Assembly: GCA_012934845.2 (NCBI GenBank)
Contig: WNNJ02001247.1
Coordinates: forward strand, 45,645-109,644
DNA length: 64,000 bases
Direction of reading: 5' to 3'
Origin: Pomphorhynchus laevis
Taxonomy: Eukaryota; Acanthocephala; Palaeacanthocephala; Echinorhynchida; Pomphorhynchidae
Shown here: positions 56,401-64,000 of the stretch, piece by piece
How positions within the stretch are numbered: position 1 is the stretch's first letter
Layout of the letters: every line of letters begins with the position of its first letter
Position numbers and translations under genes: made by a program
The notes under the pieces: model-generated
The model's database searches: none
Told to the model about the DNA's origin: nothing
The model's input: only the letters and a program-made list of their open reading frames with translations

Positions 56401-56725
56401 AAGGATCATGTCCGGAACGAAGAAATAAGAAACCAGTTTGGCGTAATGTCAATAACAGAGAAACTTCGCGAAAAGTGACTACAATGGTACAGCCACGTTA
56501 TTCGCACAAGCTAACACCAACCATCAAATAAGTTCATCGCCGTGACAGTGGATGGAAAGCGTCTGATAGGAAGGCCGAAACTGCGATGAATGGACGTCAT
56601 ACGTCATAATTTGATAAGTGTTGGACTGAATACCAAAGACGCCCTTGATAGAGCCAAGTGGAGGCAACTCTCAAAAGCAGAGGACCCCGTCCATACACGG
56701 GAAAAACGCTAAAGAAAAAGAAGAA
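53470..56725 (+). mobile_element. RTE-type LINE, near full length, decayed
   Basis: The endonuclease starts about 53719 (RVRIATLNVGSLTG, then IYAVQETR, IFSTYAPQTG, MIIIAGDLNKHVG, TQIDYILVRRGD, TQHRPVV). The RT includes YCPISLISHTFKILEHVI near 55480, CAFLDLEKALDQVPHEV near 55665-55715, GVHQGSALSPLLFILVMD near 55845 and LYDDDVVLAS near 55945. The C-terminus has VWMEWRSVTGILCDPKIKDR and, past a break, KLREK. The 3' end is AAAGAAAAAGAAGAAGA, an RTE-type tail. 17-bp target duplications flank it (53453-53469, 56726-56742; one base differs). Frames are broken about a dozen times. A 163-bp tandem duplication lies inside. Confidence 0.9.
54221..54545 (+). repeat. 163-bp tandem duplication inside the RTE
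   Basis: TTGGACGAAGAGATGACGAT starts at 54221 and 54384, and the whole 163-base stretch between is repeated nearly exactly. It duplicates the end of the endonuclease, including TQIDYILVRRG. Confidence 0.92.
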
Positions 56726-59140
56726 GATGGCTTGAAATTCCGATATCTGAAGTGCTACCGCTGTCAGCGATGGGGTCACTTTTCAAACATGTGTTTGGAA
56801 AGTGGTCCTCGCTGTGTGCACTGTAGAGACGAGCATGAATCACAAAATTGTGAAAAAAATGTCCGAAAGACCTGAGTTTACAAACTGTACAATTCACATA
56901 GGGTTTATTCTCACATATGCACCCATTTTAAAGAATATTTAAAGTGGGTTGATGGTGAGAATAAAAGAGCGTGTGAAGGAGCACACATTTTTACAAGCCG
57001 CAAAAAAACAGTCAGGTGATCAACATGTCTCCGAAGTGAGAATGTTGATCGACCGATTAAACGAACTGAAAAAAAGGTGACGATAGTGACCGCGGTAATA
57101 AAAATCTAAAAACCAAATTATTATCAAAAGAGAATGAAATACAAAGTTTGAAAACATATATAAGCAGAATATCAATAAGTAATTACCAAAACTATAATGA
57201 AAATAAAAAAATAGTACAAAAAAAATCTCAAATCGTTTTGCAACTTTAAAAAATTCAGATCCAGATGGGGATGACGAAAACATGGAATTTGGCCCCTTAG
57301 TTTCCTCAGACTCGGAAGGATCTGCTATTTTTAAAGTCGTGCACAAACAGGCAAGGAAAGATAGCTCTTCAAAAGGAGGAGGCACCAAGTTATGGGAACA
57401 ACGTCCTCCTGCAGATGTAGCCATGTAAAAAGCGGCGCATCGAATACAATTCGTTGATGGACATCTCGTTGATAAGTTGGAATATAGGAACAATTAGGAA
57501 CCTAGTTCAATATTCCAATTTGGATCATGGGAATATCCTCTTTCTGCAGGAGGCGCGTACTCTACAGGTTTTAAACACTTTAAACAGAAGTTTCAAATAT
57601 TACAAAATTTTTACATATCAAGTTGACGGTAAGTTAGAGCTCACCCTGGTCTCAATGACGAGCGAGCGTCTTAACGCTTGCTTGATTTCAGAGGGGTCCA
57701 GTGACGTGAGCTCTTATCAACTTCTGAAATTCTTCGTTTCCCGCCGTCCGGTGTATGTAGCAAACTGCTACATAAAACCGGGTTGCTGGCGGACGAAGGA
57801 GAGTAAGAAGGCCGAGAAGAAGTTGCTGCTTAGAGTGTTTAATGCCGGTGCCCACTACATTGTTGGTGACCTAAATGACTCCGGAGGAGCTTGAGTGGGA
57901 TCACTGATTGACCAAATCGGAGAGGTCATAATCCCACTAGAGGGAACATTTCTCCGGCGTCATTCAGGTTACCAATCCATTTTAGATATCGCAATTAATC
58001 TAAAAAATGTCAAGTTTAAAATGAAATCGTTAAAAATATAGAATGGAACGGGTTTAATTACGAACATTACCTTGTATACTGAGCTTGGAAGGAAGAAATG
58101 GTCCAAAAAACCAGATTTCAACCCACCAAGGCTTTTATACAAGCTTACAACTAAGAAGTTATCATGTTTTTAACTAATAATCATTAAAATAATGAAATTT
58201 TAAATTATATAGCGAATGAATGTGAGAATGTGTGTGAGTACATGAAAATTTTTAATGAATTGGGCATGAATGTTAAAATGAATGGTTTTAATGATTTTAG
58301 TTCAAATTTTATAAATAATCAATTATATTTTTTAAGAAATAATATTTTTTTATTCTATTTTAATGCTAAATTTTATAAACAACTTCCTTCTGCAGATGTA
58401 TCCAGGTAAGCTACATTTGTAGATGTAGTTCATTCAGCAAATAAACACCTGCTTACAAAACAACCACCATTACAAAAATATAATCCTAAGGCCTTGCACA
58501 TGATGAAACTCTTCTGGGGATTAAGAGCTGATCCTAATCCGCCTGATCGAAGGAAGTTTCTCATGTGACGACTCCAAGATCAAATCGACGAATAGTCGTT
58601 GAAGCGTGATGCAAGAAAGCTGCTGTCCTACAAGACTTTCTCAAAAGAATGGTGGCCATCCATAAGGAAGACCACCTTTCGATCTTGGAAAGCAAAATAG
58701 ACTGAAGCTTACTTTCCATCATATTTACCCATTGGAAGAGGATATCACACTTGAAGATCTCTTGGATAAGATCTTTGTAACATCAACTATTTGTAGACAG
58801 TAAGTTTGAGTAGGTGTATAGTCAGTTTGATTAGGTGTATAGTAGTGATCAACGCGTTTGTGTTGAGTGGCCTATACTTCTACTCGAATAATCGTCCACC
58901 AGAACAACGTTATAGATTTTTTAAAAGACTTCTAGAATTAATTAAAAAGAATTTAATAATGATGAATATTTGAAAAATAAATTAATTAAAAGATATGTAA
59001 AGTTTCATAATGTAAAAATAAAAAATTTTGAATAATTTTAATTTTTTGAATGAATTTGACTTACTTTGTTTTTGTGTTTAATTTAAAATCTTATGTAAAT
59101 TATTTGTTGTATAAAAAATGAAATAGAATTTTATTGTTTA
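56726..59140 (+). mobile_element. Family A LINE copy 2, right part
   Basis: Resumes ORF1 at the zinc knuckles (CYRCQRWGHFSNMC, CVHCRDEHESQNC). Then endonuclease at 57454-57894 (MMDISLISWNIGTIRNLVQY, then VYVANCYIKPGCW, YIVGDLNDSGGA), an AT-rich linker (58165-58400) as in copy 1, the RT start (FSKEWWPSIRKTTFRSW near 58640) and, after a large deletion of the RT core, the C-terminus FYSNNRPPEQRYRFF at 58880-58925. 3' untranslated DNA to about 59140, where the CR1-like element begins. Confidence 0.85.
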
Positions 59141-59246
59141 AATGTGGTTTTATTTATTATTATTATTCCAATACATACCAAAGCCAAAAGGCTATTCAGG
59201 CAGAGTCCAAAAAAATAAAACAAAAGCAAATGGTCAGTCAACGTAG

Positions 59247-62222
59247 CTAATTAGGGTATTCCAGTGGTAGTGTTGAATGGCGGCATTGTTCATGTATCCA
59301 TTTGTAGCATCGTGATTTAAACGTTCTCAAACTGGGGGCTGCAACGACTTCCTCAGGCAACGAATTCCACATGTTAATTCCTCTTCTTGAGAGTCTATAC
59401 ACTTTTGGTAATCTGCCAAATCTAAATTTATACAAGACTCTGCTATGTCCCCGCAACTGATCTACCCGCCTAGTGATTACATCGGTGGGATAACCTACCA
59501 CATCATTCGACATATGCCATATACATAGCATTTCCAAGGATATGAACCTCTCACGTACCGACAACATCCCAATACGACTTAGACGTACATAATAGTCAAT
59601 ACCACTTAAGCCAATACAGAGCCTCGATCCGCGCCTAAGAATAGACTCCAGGTCTAATAGTTCTTGCTTAGTGACAGGGAAACAAGCCTGAATGCAGTAC
59701 TCCAAGTGTGGCCTGACGATGGAGATGAATAACCTCTTGAACATGTGACAGCTTAACCTGAGGAATGCATTTTTAATACAATATAACGCCCTAGTAGCTT
59801 TACCTAGAAAGAAGTCGGTGTTCAACTTTGTTTTCAAGGATCTATGAACAATAATCCCTAAATCCTTATGATGAGACACTTCCTTTAAGACCATATCTCC
59901 AATAAAGTACCTTAGAGTTTCAATAGGGCGACCTAGTTGCATGAGGACACATTTATCAACATTCAACCGTAGTCCGGTAGAATCGCACCACTTGATCAGG
60001 GAGTTTAGATCATTTTGTAACGATACTCGATCAGCAGGACTTCTAATGATCGACCAAATCTTTAGATCGTCTGCAAACGCTAGATGAGAGCATGATAAGC
60101 GGAGTAGCAGATCATTAATGAAGATTATAAAGAGCAGTGGACCAAGGACTGATCCCTGCGGTACGCCAGAATTAATATTTACCGAATAAGAAAACACGCC
60201 CCCAACACAAACTCGGAAAGACCTATTCGATAGAAATTCCCTGACCCACTCACAAATATATGAATGAAGTCCATAGTGATACAGTAAAGACACTATGCCG
60301 TCGTGTGGTACCCTATCAAAAGCTTTCGAAAAATCAAGGAATACTGTATGAACCTGAAACCCAGCCCCCAGAGCATCAGCCCATTTTTCACGCGCAGTTA
60401 GTAGGTTAGTAAGGCATGAACGTCCGATCCTGAAACCATGTTGAGATTCAACCAATATGTGATCACGATCCAAATGATCCCTGATTCTACTAGCAATGAT
60501 TCTTTCTAAAAGTTTGCAGAATACGCTAGTTAAGCTAATGGGCCGAAAGTCTGCGCAAAAGCTAGCAGGATGCTTTTTGGGAATAGGCACCACAATTGCA
60601 CACTTCCAACTGTCAGGAATCCTAGATGTGTCTAAGCTGTATCTGAAAAACATAGTTAAATCATTGCTCAGTTCGTTCGCTAGGGATTTGACGAGGAAGG
60701 GGGCGATATTGTCTGGTCCCGGAGATGTAAACGAATCGAGCTTCATAACCTCGTTCAACACCTCATCCACTCTGAGTGGACGAACACAACACCGATGAGC
60801 AACCGGAACATACTTCCAACTAAAGTCATGCAGTTTGTTAGAGGTCAAAGCCTGTACCAAGAAGCCATCAGCTAAATGTTGGGCGATTAGAGACGGATCG
60901 GTCAAAGTTTCAGTTGGCGTTTGGATTGAGCTAATTGTGGCGACAAGTGTTCTGTTGTTTCTTACATAAGACCAAAACCTCCTAGGATTCAAAGATGCAT
61001 CCCTGGCGATACTATCTTCGTACGAATAGCGTTTCTGAAATTTTAGCCGATTGCATAAGTTCCGAGAGTCGATGTAGGCACGTTTTGAAGCAGAAGAACG
61101 CCTAAATTCGCGCCACAATTTGTTGCGGGATCTTATAGCATCAAGAAGCTCTCTGTCGAACCAAGGAGGATGTCCATGCTTGAACTTGCAGGCACGTAGC
61201 GGAGCAAAGATATCAGAAATTCGCATCAATTCATCATGGAGCAGATCAAAGACTACAGGAACCTCCAAACCGAAGTGGATACGAAGACTATCACAGATAT
61301 TTTTTGGGAAGCTTGCAGCTAGTTGATTAGCATCAACACCTACCCAACAACGTTTTTTAAAATTAGAGTTTTGTGAGGCTCTGTTGAACAGCGACAACCG
61401 CATAGAGAGTACACAGTGATCGCTATTGCCAATTGGTGCGTCATAACGAACACCTGAAACGTCACCCAAACACTTAGTAAAGACCAAATCGAGTATAGAA
61501 GGCGTCACTGTCACACAAGTAGGTTCTTTAATATGTTGAACTAGTAGCATCTCGAGTAACAGAAAGTCACTCAGTACTTTCCCAATTCCGTGAATTGGTC
61601 GTGAATGACTATTTTTCCAGTCTATTTGGGGGATATTGAAGTCTCCCAGGAGCAAAATCAGAGGATACGAAGATAAACTCAGCAAATGTGATTTAAGAGA
61701 GTCTAATCTTAATTCATAGGACGGAGAACGGTAAAGGACGCAGAATCGGGATCGTTGACCATTTCCCAGTGTAAAAGCAAGACCTTCAAAGGAATAACCA
61801 ATATCGTCGCGAAAAGCCGAGATATTCGATACCAGGAGACTATTTCGCACATAGGCGGCTACCCCACCTCCACGTTTACCACATGAGCGATCCGAACGTA
61901 TTACAAAATAGTTAGGGATGGCAACACAGTCATCCGAAATGTCAGAATGTAGCCATGTTTCGGTTATACAAAATACATCAAAACGTTTCGAAGTAACTAT
62001 GAATTTAATTTCTGAGAACTGAGCCAGGAGACTACGAACATTTGAATAACCGACAAAAATGTTCGTATAATGGGAAAATTTGACACGCTCGGTGACACTA
62101 TCGAAGTCTACTAGTTTTCCTACACACGAACCATCACTACTAAAGAGGTCTGACTCTACAGGAGTAAGGGATGCCACCGGACAGTCGGACGCCACTTGAC
62201 CACCCGAAAATTCCGTACACAT
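59247..62222 (-). CDS. LINE ORF2: AP endonuclease plus reverse transcriptase
   Basis: A 991-residue protein. Residues 55-275 are the APE endonuclease: GYSNVRSLL, the catalytic glutamate in FCITETWLH, GKRGGGVAAYVR, LLLGDFN at 190-196 and GNSDHC at 265-270. Residues 495-770 are the RT: SPGPDNIAP, FRPISLTSVFCKLLERI, QHGFRIGRSCLTNLL, motif A VFLDFSKAFDRVPH (D630), SGVPQGSVLGPLLFIIFIND, and active-site FADD at 716-719. The C-terminal part has HLEYCIQACFP and ends with a Cys/His-bearing region (CYKWIHEQCRH). No RNase H is visible. The endonuclease nicks target DNA and the RT copies the element RNA onto it. The start taken is the first ATG in frame; translation after ORF1 by re-initiation at the overlap is inference. 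Confidence 0.94.
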   Translation of the reverse strand: MCTEFSGGQVASDCPVASLTPVESDLFSSDGSCVGKLVDFDSVTERVKFSHYTNIFVGYSNVRSLLAQFSEIKFIVTSKRFDVFCITETWLHSDISDDCVAIPNYFVIRSDRSCGKRGGGVAAYVRNSLLVSNISAFRDDIGYSFEGLAFTLGNGQRSRFCVLYRSPSYELRLDSLKSHLLSLSSYPLILLLGDFNIPQIDWKNSHSRPIHGIGKVLSDFLLLEMLLVQHIKEPTCVTVTPSILDLVFTKCLGDVSGVRYDAPIGNSDHCVLSMRLSLFNRASQNSNFKKRCWVGVDANQLAASFPKNICDSLRIHFGLEVPVVFDLLHDELMRISDIFAPLRACKFKHGHPPWFDRELLDAIRSRNKLWREFRRSSASKRAYIDSRNLCNRLKFQKRYSYEDSIARDASLNPRRFWSYVRNNRTLVATISSIQTPTETLTDPSLIAQHLADGFLVQALTSNKLHDFSWKYVPVAHRCCVRPLRVDEVLNEVMKLDSFTSPGPDNIAPFLVKSLANELSNDLTMFFRYSLDTSRIPDSWKCAIVVPIPKKHPASFCADFRPISLTSVFCKLLERIIASRIRDHLDRDHILVESQHGFRIGRSCLTNLLTAREKWADALGAGFQVHTVFLDFSKAFDRVPHDGIVSLLYHYGLHSYICEWVREFLSNRSFRVCVGGVFSYSVNINSGVPQGSVLGPLLFIIFINDLLLRLSCSHLAFADDLKIWSIIRSPADRVSLQNDLNSLIKWCDSTGLRLNVDKCVLMQLGRPIETLRYFIGDMVLKEVSHHKDLGIIVHRSLKTKLNTDFFLGKATRALYCIKNAFLRLSCHMFKRLFISIVRPHLEYCIQACFPVTKQELLDLESILRRGSRLCIGLSGIDYYVRLSRIGMLSVRERFISLEMLCIWHMSNDVVGYPTDVITRRVDQLRGHSRVLYKFRFGRLPKVYRLSRRGINMWNSLPEEVVAAPSLRTFKSRCYKWIHEQCRHSTLPLEYPN

Positions 62223-63094
62223 AAGTTACCCTCACCACTTTCCAGCCGTCGATGCAGCTCGTTGAAAGCCTCGTGTCTTCTCAAACGATCTGCAGGAGAT
62301 AAATCACGGAGTATATGAAAATCAGAGCGCGATAATCTAAATGCATGCTTGAGTAGGAAGTCAACATGATCTTTTGAGTCTAGAACAACTTTTAGAAGTC
62401 TAGGTCTATCTGAAAGTTTCTTGCCTAGACGAAAAACTCTTCGAACTTTAAGACACTTCGCAACATCCACATCGCACTGGAGAAAAATCTTAGAAAACAC
62501 TGCGCGAAGATGCATAATATCGTCATCCAGTCTACTTTGGGGATTGTTACTGAGAGATTCTTCAACACCGCTCACGATAACGTTTAACTCTCTTCTGGAG
62601 TTAAATTGTCTAGAGCTAAATTGTTTAGGGCTAGCAGACGGAACTAATGAAGAATTAGTCTCAGGGGTAATTGATGGCCGACGATGATTTGGAGGAATCA
62701 CTGCATGTTGTTTATTATTTGGAAGGCTAACTATTTGTCGTAGATTATCTATAGGCCTAACTATAATCTGACTAGCCTTTGCAAGATCCTTAACGCTCTC
62801 AATAAACGGGGCTACTAGAGGAGCAACACATAAACTGCAGCGGTGATGCAGTTGCTGCGGGTAAGCACAAGGACGCTCAGTACAATCGCTACCTAGAGGA
62901 CAGTTTTGAGAACAATCACTGCCCGAGGAAGTGTTAACAGGAGTTGACAAATCAACATTTGCATGCTTGAGGGCGGAACATTTGTTATCTACATCAAGAC
63001 CGACGCTGCTCGAGTCCAATATATGGGGATGAACAATAGAATCCAAAACAGGAAGTTGTTTGAAGGAGTAATCCATCACATTAGTCTCATGCAA
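62156..63094 (-). CDS. LINE ORF1 protein
   Basis: A 312-residue protein. Residues 61-89 hold six cysteines (C61, C65, C71, C76, C86, C89; CSQNCPLGSDC and CSLC), probably a zinc-binding segment. A helix with SVKDLAKASQIIV follows. Residues 170-312 are the domain shared with the 10.8 kb copy: ELNVIVSGVEESL, RLDDDIMHLRAVF, CLKVRRVFRLGK, RPRLLKVVLDS, LRDLSPADRLRRHEA. That region resembles the ORF1 RNA-binding domain of CR1/L2-like LINEs. It likely coats the element RNA. The last 22 codons overlap the start of ORF2. Confidence 0.85.
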   Translation of the reverse strand: MHETNVMDYSFKQLPVLDSIVHPHILDSSSVGLDVDNKCSALKHANVDLSTPVNTSSGSDCSQNCPLGSDCTERPCAYPQQLHHRCSLCVAPLVAPFIESVKDLAKASQIIVRPIDNLRQIVSLPNNKQHAVIPPNHRRPSITPETNSSLVPSASPKQFSSRQFNSRRELNVIVSGVEESLSNNPQSRLDDDIMHLRAVFSKIFLQCDVDVAKCLKVRRVFRLGKKLSDRPRLLKVVLDSKDHVDFLLKHAFRLSRSDFHILRDLSPADRLRRHEAFNELHRRLESGEGNLCVRNFRVVKWRPTVRWHPLLL

Positions 63095-63199
63095 TGCATC
63101 CCTAACGAAGCATTGAGTTGAATTATTATTGAAGGGTATGATTGATCGATCGCTCAGTTCTAACTTCGACTGCTGCGTGAGAGAATGATTGAGTACATG

Positions 63200-63465
63200 A
63201 AATTATTTATTTATTTTTATCATTGTTTTTACCATCACAAATCCGGAAAGAAAAATAATTACGACAGTCAAAAGACAAATGCTTCCCGTAGACGGGTTTG
63301 CAGAAGAGCGCATATAAGCGTGAAGATTTACTTTCAATAAAATCAGCTTTCATTGTTAATCAATGTCTTTTTTACATTAATAAATTCTCTCATTTTTTAT
63401 ACCCAACATATTTTTAAATTTGAAATAAAAAATTGGTAAACAAATTTAATAATAATTTTAATTAA
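63200..63465. other. AT-rich DNA between the LINE and the terminal tandem repeat
   Basis: No gene seen. TTATTTATTTATTTTT near 63210 may be part of a microsatellite target for the LINE. Confidence 0.45.
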
Positions 63466-63598
63466 TTACGGGGATTATTAACTGCCGAATTACTTTTGTG
63501 ATCGCCTGTGGACTTGAAGGTCGTGTTGTAATAATCATCCTTGTGATGAACCCTTCTAAACTGTGGTGGAGGATCTCTGAACACTCGAAAAATCTGGA

Positions 63599-63638
63599 CC
63601 CTACTGATGAAGCTCAATAAGCAGAAACCGGTCTAGGG
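63599..63638 (+). ncRNA. Hammerhead with palindromic stem III, copy 1
   Basis: Stem I is CCCUA/UAGGG (63599-63603, 63634-63638). CUGAUGA is 63604-63610. Stem II is GCU/AGC with loop CAAUA, flanked by an extra A on each side. GAAA is 63624-63627. ACCGGU (63627-63632) is a perfect palindrome standing for stem III with no loop, then C. This matches the PLE-associated hammerheads reported to cleave as dimers, where two molecules pair through the palindrome. Confidence 0.8.
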
Positions 63639-63891
63639 ATTTGATTGCTGATGGACTGTGATGGTTTCCAATACCCAGTTTTGTCCGTTTCCCCCGTTTA
63701 CTAATTAGTAACAACTATAATTCCGAATCGCTCTGCGATGCAGGAGCAAGCTGCAAAAATATTTATATAATATACTGCCGAATAACTTTTGTGATCGCCT
63801 GTGGACTTGAAGGTCGTGTTGTAATAATCATCCTTGTGATGAACCCTTCTAAACTGTGGTGGAGGATCTCTGAACACTCTTAAAATCTGGA

Positions 63892-63931
63892 CCCTACTGA
63901 TGAAGCTCAATAAGCAGAAACCGGTCTAGGG
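63892..63931 (+). ncRNA. Hammerhead with palindromic stem III, copy 2
   Basis: Identical in all core and stem bases to 63599-63638, one 293-bp unit further on. Confidence 0.8.
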
Positions 63932-64000
63932 ATTTGATTGCTGATGGACTGTGATGGTCTCCAATACCCAGTTATGTCTGTTTCCCCCGTTTATTATTAG

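Larger units (their letters stand above)
59140..63190 (-). mobile_element. CR1-like LINE, both ORFs open
   Basis: On the minus strand: 5' region (63095-63190), ORF1 (62156-63094), ORF2 (59247-62222, overlapping ORF1 by 67 bases in another frame), and a short 3' untranslated region ending in AATAATAATAATAATAAAT (complement of about 59149-59168), a microsatellite-like end as in CR1 elements. No stop interrupts either ORF. It is the only uninterrupted LINE here and may be competent or recently so. A diverged relative is at 7.6-11.1 kb. Confidence 0.92.
63474..64000 (+). mobile_element. 293-bp tandem repeat with hammerhead, runs off the window
   Basis: Units start ACTGCCGAATTACTTTTGTG at 63481 and 63774, 293 bases apart, with only a few differences; at least 1.8 units. 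No coding content. Each unit has one hammerhead on the plus strand. The layout is that of a retrozyme or PLE-derived tandem. Confidence 0.8.

Noticed and set aside
1-64000. tRNA, rRNA and snRNA genes
   Set aside because: Looked for tRNA-like A and B boxes and conserved rRNA segments by eye and saw none that could be supported; a covariance search would be needed to exclude them.

Overview
The window looks like a gene-poor, AT-rich stretch of an invertebrate (metazoan) genome. It holds one intact conserved eukaryotic gene (a UBXN1/SAKS1-type UBA-UBX protein, 6273-7223), one intron-containing gene for a secreted-looking Gly/Asn repeat protein (44012-44958), and a decayed fragment of a plasma-membrane Ca2+-ATPase gene (25940-26175). 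Nearly everything else is mobile DNA. The phylum cannot be fixed from the sequence; the mix of CR1-like, RTE and I/R1-type LINEs, Penelope-like elements (PLEs) and a Ty3/Gypsy element only says 'animal'. A splice-acceptor-like site 20 bases before the UBXN1 start could be a 5'UTR intron or a trans-splicing acceptor.

Layout. 1-5.6 kb: a minisatellite and a decayed LINE inside a 34-bp direct repeat, with a ~230-bp duplication after it. 6.2-7.3 kb: UBXN1-like gene. 7.6-16.5 kb: decayed minus-strand LINEs (CR1-like, a young 5'-truncated RTE with 17-bp target duplications, an I/R1-type element with CCHC zinc knuckles). 16.7-25.1 kb: a dense patch of hammerhead-ribozyme repeats, a PLE pair in inverted orientation, and an unassigned LINE fragment. 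25.2-35.9 kb: Ca2+-ATPase pseudo-exon, PLE pieces and further tandem ribozyme repeats. 35.9-43.4 kb: a second I/R1-type LINE, more ribozyme repeats, a PLE reverse-transcriptase piece. 43.9-45.1 kb: the Gly/Asn repeat gene. 45.2-59.1 kb: LINE copies with nested insertions (a Gypsy element inside one LINE, an RTE inside another). 59.1-63.2 kb: a CR1-like LINE with both ORFs open. 63.5-64.0 kb: a 293-bp tandem repeat carrying a hammerhead.

The most interesting content is a collection of small non-coding tandem repeats carrying self-cleaving hammerhead ribozyme parts. The 351-bp repeat at 17.7-18.4 kb has two complete type I hammerheads on the minus strand, the layout of an animal retrozyme. The 293-bp repeat at the right end has a hammerhead whose stem III is a bare palindrome, the form known for PLE-associated dimeric hammerheads. 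Two more families (about 378 bp and 393 bp) each hold all three core strands and all three helices, but with the strands in the reversed cyclic order, so that within one unit the fold would be a pseudoknot. I know of no description of that arrangement. PLE fragments lie around these repeats and are the likely source of the reverse transcriptase that spread them; that link is inference.
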